From positions 1-64,000 of the forward strand of contig CANTFK010000670.1 of assembly GCA_947646735.1 (NCBI GenBank): 64,000 bases of DNA, written 5' to 3'. Under the pieces are notes generated by a model, which was given only the letters and a program-made list of their open reading frames with translations, made no database searches and had not been told where the DNA came from. The position numbers and the translations under genes are program-made. Positions 1 to 8,272 of the stretch are shown in pieces (within the stretch, counting starts at the first letter, position 1; each line of letters starts with the position of its first letter). Source of the DNA: Peronospora farinosa. Its lineage: Eukaryota > Oomycota > Peronosporomycetes > Peronosporales > Peronosporaceae.

Positions 1-279
1 GCGGTCACTAACCTGGGCACGAGTAAACTTGCGCCACGCTTCATCGGTCCATTCAAGGTTCTGAAGGCAATTGGCGACACTTATACACTCGACGTCCCCT
101 CTTCATTGCGACTCCACCCGACATTCTATGTCGGGCGGCTAAAAAAGTATTTCCCGGCTACGCTTCACGTCTTGGGTCCTATACCGGATCCAAGGGTCCG
201 TAAGTCGATCGACCTTTCCGTCGTGCTCGACGTGCCGATGACATGGGGCGCGGTTGCGATGCCTTCTGTGCACCATTAA
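1..279 (+). pseudogene. Ty3/gypsy pol fragment: integrase C-terminal region
   Basis: Frame 1 is open from the window edge to a TAA at 277-279. It reads like the region between the integrase core and the chromodomain of gypsy elements, with the typical core LAPRFIGPFKVLK followed by LHPTFYVGRLKKY. This SH3-like module binds DNA during integration. The same motif recurs in element A (around 8.4 kb) with different wording, so this is a separate element, cut by the window's left edge. The stop comes before the chromodomain, which lies downstream in shifted frames, so this copy is broken. Family assignment is firm; lineage is not. Confidence 0.85.
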
Positions 280-469
280 GAAACTAGCGATCCAGTAACC
301 TAACCCGTTCGAGCAGTTCACAGTTCAACTGTCGGATCTCACCCTCAGTCTTCGCCGCCTAGGCAGCACGCTCACTTTCAGCCTCAGCCTCAAGCTGAGC
401 ATCGGTAGCTTTGTTCACGGCCATTATCAACATCGTCCTGGGCAACCAGGACGCCAGCATTACCATCGC

Positions 470-760
470 GAGGGCCCTCCTCCGCTTGTTGATGCGGAGG
501 GACAGGTGCACTAACTTGTAGACCGCATTGTGGGTCACGAGGACCCTCCCCGAACAGTGCTACAGTCGGCGCATGATAGCGCGCGGTTCCGTCCACGCGC
601 AGGTATCAAGTACGTTGGCTTGGATTCCCTCTCGAGCAGGACACATGGGAACCACGTTCCTAACTCCTTTGTGACGTTCCAGATGTTGTTCAGTCGTACG
701 AAACCACAAAGTCGGGCTATTCCAATGCGGGCGCGCACGCGAACGATCTCGTGACAAACG
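470..760 (+). pseudogene. Chromodomain remnant of the same gypsy element
   Basis: After the stop at 279, the chromodomain can be read in pieces. One frame gives LVDAEGQVH, a stop, then LVDRIVGHEDPPR (about 488-547). A second frame gives RYQVRWLGFPLEQDTWEP, a stop, then DVPDVVQSYE (about 600-705). Together these match the chromodomain order seen at the C-terminus of gypsy chromovirus integrases, where the module binds modified histones and directs insertion. At least one frameshift and two stops show decay. Positions 760-1180 hold no feature I can support and are probably the rest of the element's 3' end. Confidence 0.7.
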
Positions 761-1180
761 AGAGCGGTAAGGAGATCCACGTCGTCGAGAACGAGAACGA
801 TGACGCGAACGAAGCGATGCCGTGAACGAGAACGTCAAGGTGAATACATTTTACCACGACTACGAGGCAAGAATCGCGCAGCATAACGGACAGGCGAACG
901 TGTCGCTGCCCTGCTCTGATTATTCAGCGGAGATTATTTCCTATTTCCCGAGTGGTGCTGCCAGCGAGGCGCACCTTCGAATAACTGCGCTTCTCCGTTT
1001 GCTCAGATTTCGCTCATACTTCGAAATTTATTTCCGTTTGCGTTCGCTGAGTAGACACTCAGCGATGTGTCATCGCCATTCGTCATGAGTTGGGCGTGGC
1101 ATCGACCCACAAGATTGGCATCCTTAAAAGACATGAACGATACAGTGGCGGTCCTCATTTCAAGCATTCTAACACACTCT

Positions 1181-1525
1181 TTAGCGTAGCGCGCCGATAA
1201 AGTGATCGGCGTGAAGTTCCTCTAGATTGGAGAGCCACAGTTGGAAGCTGATATCATCCTCGAGCATTCGATTCCAACGTTCGATGAAGGCACACCAAGA
1301 ACGTTGCAGGGCCTCATACCCGATTCCATCAAGGCTCTTTCCATGCAGTTTTCGGAATCGCCGAAAGTAGCCCCGCATCGTGTCCAGTGAGTCCGGAGCG
1401 TGAGCTCTGGACAAGTCATACAACGCCCAAAAGATGAGTTGTTGCGCTATGATGCTGGTAGTTGCACTCCCTCTGATGGTGCTTGGGAGTGCTGCAGAAT
1501 TGGGTGTCGTGTGGTCGGACATCGC
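1181..1525 (-). CDS. Hypothetical protein, possibly transposon-derived
   Basis: A 114-codon frame starts at an ATG at 1525 (MSDHTTPNSAA). An in-frame ATG at 1621 would add 32 residues of less protein-like sequence. The product is soluble, with a Ser/Thr-rich start and a Trp- and Leu-rich helical body (for example LQRSWCAFIERWNRML). I do not recognise a family. It lies between a gypsy tail and a LINE remnant, so it may be a leftover gag-like or other element protein. There is no paralogue in the window to test conservation. Confidence 0.3.
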   Translation of the reverse strand, partial: AMSDHTTPNSAALPSTIRGSATTSIIAQQLIFWALYDLSRAHAPDSLDTMRGYFRRFRKLHGKSLDGIGYEALQRSWCAFIERWNRMLEDDISFQLWLSNLEELHADHFIGALR

Positions 1526-1663
1526 TTGTTCTTTTGTGAAGTTTGAAGTTTCGACTGTTGAGCACTCACGGATGGTAATGCTGTCTTGAGAATGTGGACG
1601 ATGTAATGGGCCATATTGCATATGTCACGTTAAAAAGAATAACAATTACACATGTAGGCATGT

Positions 1664-1752
1664 GCTGTGCCCGAATAGCGGGCACAGCGTGGCAATTCAT
1701 TATTGGTTTATTTTAATGGGACCTAAAGTCCCAATATGGACCAATAATGAAT
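1664..1752. repeat. Cluster of perfect inverted repeats
   Basis: Three perfect inverted repeats are packed into 89 bp. GCTGTGCCCG at 1664-1673 pairs with CGGGCACAGC at 1679-1688. ATTCATTATTGGT at 1695-1707 pairs with ACCAATAATGAAT at 1740-1752. Inside the second pair, TGGGAC at 1717-1722 pairs with GTCCCA at 1728-1733. The nested 58-bp structure could form a cruciform or be the core of a very small inverted-repeat element. It lies about 140 bp upstream of the minus-strand frame starting at 1525. Confidence 0.75.
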
Positions 1753-1856
1753 CAGCCTGATAATGTGTGGTTCCCGAAAGGCGAGAACACTGTATTTATT
1801 ACCACTAAAATCTTCGTAATTAGTACGAATTAAACCAAAATAAAAATGAGTTAAAT

Positions 1857-2810
1857 TTACTTAATACCTAATACTTGGGCTTGAGTCTTCCTCAAGCGCA
1901 CGTGTGAGATAGTGACGGTACGTTTTAGCCTTGTTATAGGGACTGAATATACGAGCCGTGGCTTACGTACGCACACAACATGTCGTGACGCCTTGATCCG
2001 TATACTGATTCCATTATGGTCAGCTGCTGGGCCAGGTACAGACAGATCGACATCTCGCACCTAATCAGCGTGAAGAGCACTCACGTACCACCGATCGAGT
2101 CGAGAACTGGCTGATCTACCACCAGACATTGTGTAAAAATATGTGTGCGCCACCGCATGATAGGATGGTAAATGTCCTCTCTCTTCCGCTCGCTCCATGT
2201 CATCTTCGAGTACATCGTAAAGTTGCGCCTGCCCAAGAAGCCGTATCAGCGCTTTCGAATCATGTCTGCCGGGCGGCGAGACAAAGATCGGTCAATTCGA
2301 GGCCCCAATGGGCAGTTAAATTCCCCGCCAGCGAACAAGGGTCCGTCGTGACCCAGCATGTGATGTCAAAGCATCTCAAAAAACGCCTTCCTTAGCAGTC
2401 TTATCACTCGGGGTATATAAGTTGACAACGAGAATTGTTTCGCTTCGAATAGCAATTTAAACAGCCATCCAGTGCGGTGTCCAATGTATTTCATGCCATG
2501 GCTAATCGACGAGTACGGAATCAGTAAAATCGCAACCTTTTCACGCGCTGTTTCGGACTCAGTCCATCGAGTGCGTCCAGGCTTGTCAACGAAGCCCCAT
2601 GTGATGCTGTTCGACTTGTTCAGCCTAGCTGCTTAACCAACAGATACTCGCGTTTCTTGTAATAGAACTAAGTCGATAACACCCCGTGTTTCGCGCTGCC
2701 TGAAATGGCCAAACCATTCTGCACTGCGTTCCGGATGCTTGAGAAATCCCGCGACATTTTGCGAATGCAGAACGATGATGTTTTCACGTGGGATTTGTGG
2801 AGCCTTTAAT
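1857..2810 (-). pseudogene. LINE retrotransposon endonuclease domain, decayed
   Basis: Read on the minus strand in shifting frames, this stretch gives the order of an exonuclease-endonuclease-phosphatase type LINE endonuclease. It starts with IVLHSQNVAGF (about 2775), then VLLQETRVSVG (about 2660), then GGEFNCPL (about 2325), and ends with the catalytic-type block VPGPAADHNGISIRI (about 2000). These correspond to the N-terminal Asn/Gln strand, the Glu motif (QETR), the GDFN motif (here GEFN) and the SDH motif (here ADH). Frameshifts and stops occur throughout and no reverse transcriptase follows below 1857, so it is a dead, truncated copy. It ends near 2.85 kb, next to the ankyrin pseudogene. 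Confidence 0.6.
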
Positions 2811-2888
2811 TTGGCCCTTGAGAAGCCTTCAACTTGGCCCGGCGACGACGTCGAATTAAATCTTCATTCACACTCCCTGAACGACAGG

Positions 2889-4473
2889 CGCAATGAGTCG
2901 TGCTGCACATCTAGGACATCTGCATGTCGTCAAGTGGTTGCACGAAAACAGGTCCAAAGGATGCGATGATTCAGTTATGGATTGGCCAGTCCGCCGCGGA
3001 TATTTGGAGATGGTCAAGTGGCTAGTCGAGCAAAAACCGGAAACGTGTCGTGACCATTTAATGGAGAAAGCTGCATGGCACGGTCATTTGGATGTGGTTG
3101 TCTATCTATATGAAAACACGAGGCAACAAGATTGTGATTTGGTTTTAGGTGCTGCCGCTAAAGAAGGATATGTCAAGGTAACTATCGCGTTGATGTAACG
3201 TCACTTAAAGACCATTGGTAGATCTCGATACACGATGCAGTGTTGCTTCCGGTGTTTGTTGAACAAGCTTCAAACCAGGGTGCAACTCCATCTTCTCCAT
3301 TTTGGAACAAAATATTGAAGATGCTCGAGCTCTTCTGTAACAGGGCATCTAGTTACACGTAAACATAAAGTAATATACTTAATGTAAGTTCTAAAAGTAT
3401 CCTTGATTACTTTTGACCTGTCACTTGGGTGCGATACACAAATGTGATCCACCCTCGTGAATGTGATATCCATTGATGGATTCACATGAGAAGGGATGAC
3501 GCTAGTTGAAGCTAGGCATCGCGAAGCCTCAGAAGGACGTCAGTTGCAAGCTTGCATCCAGATTTAAGCTCATGCGTCAGGATACGCTTCTAAAGAGTCG
3601 CGTATCCGATATATATATATAGCCAATCAGTAGTTAAGTATATATTTAGTTAAATCCTATTAAATATAAATCAATTTTGAATTTGCTAAATCAAAAGCAC
3701 CACGCACGAGAAGCCGAAAAGCTTCTACGTGACGTCGGTGACTTCTTGTCTTAGAAGTTCGTTGCACACTCGCTTAAGCGAGAGGCAACTGGTGGTACGA
3801 CTGCTTAAGCAGTCGACCAACCTCCTAACCACCCTCGCACGCGAAGGCAAGACGGTCTAACCGCTTCCTCGCTTGTGCTGAAGGTGTGTGCTCGTAGTAC
3901 GAGGCAACTTCGTAGAAGTGCTCGTCTACATCTTCCACGGTAATGAATTTGTTGCAGGTGTGATCACACTACTTGAACTAGTACTGCAACGTGGATATTA
4001 GGTCATGGATCGACAGTTTTTCAAGCGCATAAGCGAAGAGGATAAGTGTCAGTATGTTGCTGATGCTGCCGAATAATGGCAACATCGTATTAATGAGGTG
4101 GCTAATTGAGAATGGGACCCCATTGATCGTTCATACAACGATCTCTCTTGCCTCAGATCACGTGTTCAGAAAATAGTGTGTCGAAGTTACTTGGTGGTTG
4201 TCTGAAAGCGATCGCGTGGTTGTCATTCGTGCCGCTCTCCATAACAATGTCCGCAAGTTGTTGCTGTGGGTACTAGATAATACCGTCTTCAAGGATGAGA
4301 CTTCACGAAATGCTATTCAAAGTGCTCTTACGAGGGCCGATAACGTTACAGTACACTGGCTTTGTGATAACCTCTTGAATGATGACGCTCGTAGTTGGTG
4401 TTTCCCATTGCATCAAGAAGGATCGAGCACTGTGACGCCATTTATAAGGGATGCCCTTGCAGATAGACGCTAG
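2889..4473 (+). pseudogene. Ankyrin-repeat gene, truncated copy split by a solo LTR
   Basis: This is a degraded partial copy of the ankyrin gene at 33199-35253. Similarity begins abruptly at about 2889, matching the intact protein from about residue 363, so the first half is missing. The segment 2889-3335 encodes repeats such as GHLHVVKWLHENRSKG and GYLEMVKWLVEQKPE but picks up a TAA at 3196-3198. The coding sequence is then interrupted by an LTR (3336-3930) and resumes at 3931, reaching the same C-terminal end (RDALADRR) at 4473. Further stops and small indels occur between 3960 and 4200. The 3' flank is also duplicated. I infer a DNA-level duplication later hit by a retroelement. Confidence 0.9.
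3336..3930 (+). mobile_element. Solo LTR of gypsy family A with target-site duplication
   Basis: The 595-bp insert begins TGTAACAGGGC and ends CTCGTCTACA, so it has TG...CA ends. It is bounded by TCTTC at 3331-3335 and TCTTC at 3931-3935, a 5-bp target-site duplication. The intact ankyrin gene has a single copy of this site. The sequence matches, in opposite orientation, the LTR at 13649-14250 and the end pieces at 6607, 29435 and 31110. It is a solo LTR left by LTR-LTR recombination. It carries several short palindromes, including one centred on CTTAAG in GACTGCTTAAGCAGTC. Confidence 0.93.
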
Positions 4474-4871
4474 GAGCGAGCGCACTACGACTCAAGTAAT
4501 GTATTACGCGTTTACTATCATGCAAACGAACTAACACTACAAAGTGGTGTTTCTTGACTAGATAAGCATATTCCTAATGAGCCTAGACTACCTCCCATCA
4601 GAAAGTCTGTTTTTGCATCGAAGAAATGGCATCATCTTCTCTACCCAACACCCAGTGGCAAGAAATAAAAGTCGCTCCAGCTTTTGGGATTCTTTTGTGG
4701 GGTTTTGCCTCTAGAGACTGATTAGTTGCATTAAACTTTTGTGCGGGTACATGAAGCAACGCATTCGTTTCTAGGGTAAATGGGTCTTCAAAAGTCTTTG
4801 AGATCGTGAGATTCTTATCATTGTGAGGTTTGGCATCTGACGATATGCATTCATACTAGCGAATGCTTCAC
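4474..4871 (+). repeat. Duplicated 3' flank of the ankyrin gene
   Basis: This non-coding stretch is closely similar, in reverse orientation, to 32812-33198 downstream of the intact ankyrin gene. The duplication therefore carried about 390 bp of downstream DNA. The match stops near ATGCATTCATACTAGCGAA (about 4845-4863). At the other copy it stops exactly where the element-B fragment begins. I see no gene in it. Confidence 0.85.
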
Positions 4872-4898
4872 ACGCAGTCTGTGTAATGTACCATTTGC

Positions 4899-5398
4899 AG
4901 CTTCAATTGTTTGAGCAATATGTGCAAAGCTTTCCGTCAGTCATTATAGCTATTGCTATAGCAAGTGCGTGGAAGTTGGCACACGAAAACCAATGAAGGC
5001 GGAAAGGAAGGAACATCGAAAATGCTGCAACTCTTGCAACTTTCCGAATTTCACAAATTCTTTTTGCCACATTGTGCAGAGCTTTCCTATCTGCAGCCTT
5101 AGCAGTCACCTTAGCATTTTCGGGAACGTCAATGCTTAAGAACACACGAACCCGCTACGAATTTTAGTTGGATGCGGCAGAGGGGGTAATGAACGAGATG
5201 ATAGCAGCAACGGTTTCAACAATCAGCTCACTGGTCTCTCCGGGGTGTTTGTTGGCGCTATGCTTCCTTCTGATCGAGACCTTAGGAAACCAACTTGTTG
5301 TCGACAGCCTTAATATCCAGGCTGGGTCGTTTTTCCATCGATACTTAAACGCTTTAAACGAGGTCATTCTTGCGTTCAGACACGATCAATGTTGACAA
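4899..5398 (+). pseudogene. Unrecognised hydrophobic reading frame with two stops
   Basis: One plus-strand frame runs about 500 bp with only two in-frame stops, near 4996 (TGA) and 5166 (TAG), and ends at a TGA around 5393. It encodes several hydrophobic stretches, for example SVIIAIAIASAW, ILFATLCRAFLSAALAVTLAF and CLLALCFLLIETL, suggesting a former multi-pass membrane protein. I do not recognise the family. It sits between the ankyrin and ATP-grasp pseudogenes, a region of duplicated and decaying host fragments. The coding interpretation is tentative. Confidence 0.3.
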
Positions 5399-5490
5399 TA
5401 CACTGCTTCGTGTCCAAGTAGATGCTTGAGTGTAATTTGCTTGATTGTAGCACGCATCGTGTCCGGTGCTCACTAATCGTCAGCAACAGA

Positions 5491-6446
5491 AAGGCAGGTG
5501 AAGGAACACTTGGGCTGAGGCGGAGGCCTTCATCATGCAGGATCTGAAGCCAGATGTTGTCAAAGTAGTGCTTAGGCTGTTGGAGAGCGCGGGTACTTAA
5601 GACGTGGTGCTGTGCCTATCGTTGGAAGAAGCTAAGCGAACCTTTGACGGTATCCTAGGCAAGACCAATGGCCTTGGACTCCAGAATGATGCTGTTTTAC
5701 TGCAAGAGTACCTGGAAGGCGACGAGTTTGTGGTTGATACGGTTAGCCGCAACGGAGAGCACAAGGTGACCGCCATTTGGAAGTATGACAAGCGTCGCGT
5801 GAACGACGCTGCATCTGTGTACTTTGGACTGTCATTGGTGCCTGCCGAGGGTGTTGTGAACGAGGTGATTGACTACCAGCTCCAAGTTCTCGGTTCGTAA
5901 TGCTATCTTCTTCGTAATTCGCTATTGTTGAGCTGTTCGAACTGACATTTTCGTGGCAACTGCTTGCTCCAACAGACGGCAATGGCCCTGCACATGGAGA
6001 AGTCAGGTTTTGCTGTGGCTCTCCAGTGCTAATTGATATTGATACCCGATACCACGGAGGGTAAGTGCGCTTGGGCGCCCCTCGCTACTATTTGCATTAG
6101 CTACAATCAAGTGATTGCTACCATCGACAGCATTTTGGATGGCGGAGCCTTCGCCAAGCTGGCTGAACGGCCTAGAAAGCTGCTTGCACACGGTTATGTG
6201 GTCATGATAGTGTCGTACAAGAACGGCGTCATGAAGAGCATTCCATGCATCGCAATAATTGAAAAGGTGTCAGCTTATCTCGAGAAGGCGATTTATGTTG
6301 CGCCGGGAGACAATATGCGTCAGACAGTGGATATGTTCACAACTCCAGGTAACATTATGCTTAAGCACAAAGAAGTGACGCGCTCGAGCAAAGTATTGCT
6401 CGTATTCGCGAATTCGAGGTCGAGGGGCTTTCGCGATGGAATATAG
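5491..6446 (+). pseudogene. ATP-grasp gene fragment, copy 1
   Basis: This is a broken copy of the 3' third of the ATP-grasp gene at 37245-40376. Similarity starts abruptly at about 5491 (AAGGCAGGTGAAGG). The first frame has a frameshift and a stop (near 5598) before a clean stretch at 5604-5900 encoding EEAKRTFDGILGK, LLQEYLEGDEFVVDTVSRNG and KYDKRRVNDAASVYFG. The intron of the parent gene is still present (about 5896-5976), so the copy is DNA-derived and not a retrocopy. The last part (6033-6446) encodes the C-terminal fold and ends slightly differently from the parent. It is missing the first ATP-grasp domain entirely. Confidence 0.92.
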
Positions 6447-6606
6447 CCGCTTCCTTTATAACTGTGACCATCGCAATGACCATGAGTCCTAAAGATGGTG
6501 TGAGCAACGTATTGTTACGAAGACTCTTCCGTGAAAATGGCTGTAGAGTATGAGGCGCCCAAGACTTGTAAAAGAGATCGCAATCAATTCTCTCACCATG
6601 TACTTG
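6447..6606 (+). repeat. Duplicated 3' flank of the ATP-grasp gene
   Basis: These 160 bp match, in reverse orientation, about 36855-37018, which lies downstream of the intact ATP-grasp gene. Shared wording includes GACCATGAGTCCTAAAGATG. The match ends at CATGTACTTG, where element A's LTR starts at 6607; the equivalent site near 36850 has no insertion. No gene is visible. Confidence 0.85.
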
Positions 6607-6720
6607 TGTAGACGGGCACTTCTACACCCAAGTGACAGGTCAAAAGTAATCTTGAATACTTTTAAACCAAACATTAAGTATATTACTTAATGTTTACGTG
6701 TAACTAGATGCCCTGTTACA
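6607..6720 (-). mobile_element. 3' LTR of element A, internally deleted
   Basis: Read on the plus strand it begins TGTAGACGGGCACTTCTACA and ends CCCTGTTACA, the two ends of family A LTRs. Only 114 bp remain of about 600. Compared with the solo LTR at 3336-3930, the first 20 bp are joined directly to the last 95 bp, so the whole palindrome-rich middle is gone. It lies in the duplicated ATP-grasp flank. Confidence 0.85.
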
Positions 6721-6734
6721 CCATCCCCCGTTTT
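6721..6734 (-). other. Polypurine tract of element A
   Basis: On the minus strand AAAACGGGGGATGG lies directly before the U3 start (TGTAACAGG). Thirteen of 14 bases other than one C and one T are purines around the G run. This is the expected place and makeup for the primer of plus-strand DNA synthesis. Confidence 0.7.
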
Positions 6735-6793
6735 AGAACGATTTTTACATTTTGTAAAACATCGCCTAGGAGACAGAGAGACTTGCAAGCCTT

Positions 6794-6799
6794 TATAAA
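6794..6799 (+). promoter_or_regulatory. TATA-like box before the antisense gene of element A
   Basis: TATAAA occurs within CTTTATAAACG, 28-33 bp upstream of the ATG at 6827, between the LTR and the antisense coding region. Spacing would put transcription start close to the ATG, so a start further upstream in or near the LTR is also possible. The motif is common by chance; its placement is the only support. Confidence 0.35.
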
Positions 6800-6826
6800 C
6801 GCGCCGCTTTAGTCTGCTCAGTACTC

Positions 6827-8272
6827 ATGCCACCGAAACGTGGTAAGGCTGATGGGTCGCCTGCAAAGGCACCCATGCAGTCCAGCACTAAGCGCACGCG
6901 CCGCGATTTATCGCAGCCGTCGCAAAGTGCGTCAGGCACTGAGGTGAATCTTCCATCTCACGATAATGTGGATGAAGGTCCATCTCTCATTGTAGATTAC
7001 AATGAGACCACACCACTGCCATCACCCCAAAGTGGCGATGAGCGTAGTGCATTGATGGGACATATGTCCCCATCATTTGAGGCACCCGTCCTTGAGGGAG
7101 CATCTATGCTTCCTACAATCGAAGGTAAAACCTCGTCGCCTGCGCCTACGAGCGCAGCAACTAAGACTGAGCACGTTACTTCGAAAGGAGTAGTCGCGAC
7201 TCAGTCAGATGTGACTCCTCATGCTGATGTCTTGACAATCCATAATGGAGAGTCAGACTCAGGTGAGTGTGAGCTTAATGCTCCACCAAGTACACCTTCG
7301 GCCTCTCTAGCCCGCCGTCGCGAGGGCGGCTACGTGAGTGGTGGCTTGCCACCAATGCCACCTCCATCCGAGTGAATAAAATCGGAGGAGTCTAGTGCAG
7401 CGCTTTTGCAGCGTGCAACTATTGACGCTCATAAGTTTTATAGCGTCTTTCCGGTGTGGAAAAAGCAGGGCAAAGCACTTGGACGTGCTTTCCCAATTCC
7501 AGTCGTGCTGCGTTCTAACGAAATAGCCGACGAATATGAAGCTGAACTTCGGCGCCGTGTTACCTTGCATGAAGACGCAACTAAACAGCGGTCGCAGCGA
7601 ATCAGCTTCGCCATAAAGCGTGCGCATGAAATTATGGGTGGTAAGCGACCCCCAATTGATTCTCGCTACGCTTCTTCTGCTAGTCCTTCCGGACCTAGTA
7701 GAAAGACGTCAGCTGGTGCCGCTTTACATAAGCAGCCACCAGCCTAGGCACGTCAACGCGCAAAGCGTCCACAGGCTTCCACGAGTCAAAGCTCGTTGGG
7801 TAACCCTTCCACTGGACAAGGATTTGGAGCTTTCGCTTCACAAACCGGTGGGCCAACAGCCTTCCAACAAGGAAGCGCGTATTCCCTTCCGTGTCCACCA
7901 ACACAGGTGGCGCCCGATAGGAGCGGCCATTACGCCCACCTACTCGCGGCTGCCTACCCTGCTGCTGTTCAGTCGCAGGCTGAGTCCGCTGCGCTGAAGA
8001 GGCAGGTGACAGATCTCGAGAGTCAAGTCTCGCGACTGACCTCGGATCTGCGCGATGTGAGGACGAGGGACCGTCAGGGGTATGACCGCCTGAAGACCCG
8101 TTTGGACATCCTAGAGCGACTGGCGATGAGAGACCCGCGTCAAGCGCGGAGTACTTCTCGATCGTCGAGTCCTCTATCGCCTCGTTCGTATACGGGGAGC
8201 CTATCGGCTTCCTCGTCGCCTGATCGGCCGCGACGCTCGACTCACAGTCGACGTCACCATCGGTCTCGTTAG
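6827..8272 (+). CDS. Antisense gene of element A: spliced coiled-coil, Ser/Arg-rich protein
   Basis: This gene runs opposite to gag-pol. Exon 1 is 6827-7333 (start MPPKRGKADGS, 169 codons). An intron with GTGAGT donor at 7334 and TTTTGCAG acceptor ending 7411 keeps phase 0 and removes an in-frame TGA (7373-7375). Exon 2 is 7412-8272. The product would be about 455 residues: a disordered Ser/Pro/Thr-rich N-terminus, a conserved-looking centre (AHKFYSVFPVWKKQGKALGR), a coiled coil (LKRQVTDLESQVSRLTSDLR) and a tail rich in SR, SP and RR pairs. A TAG at 7745-7747 interrupts this copy; the second copy (31200-32072) has CAG there. Between the copies, one 11-codon stretch has five silent third-base changes and one replacement. 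The last 580 bp overlap pol. Function unknown; it may be a regulator of the element or a structural accessory. Confidence 0.65.
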
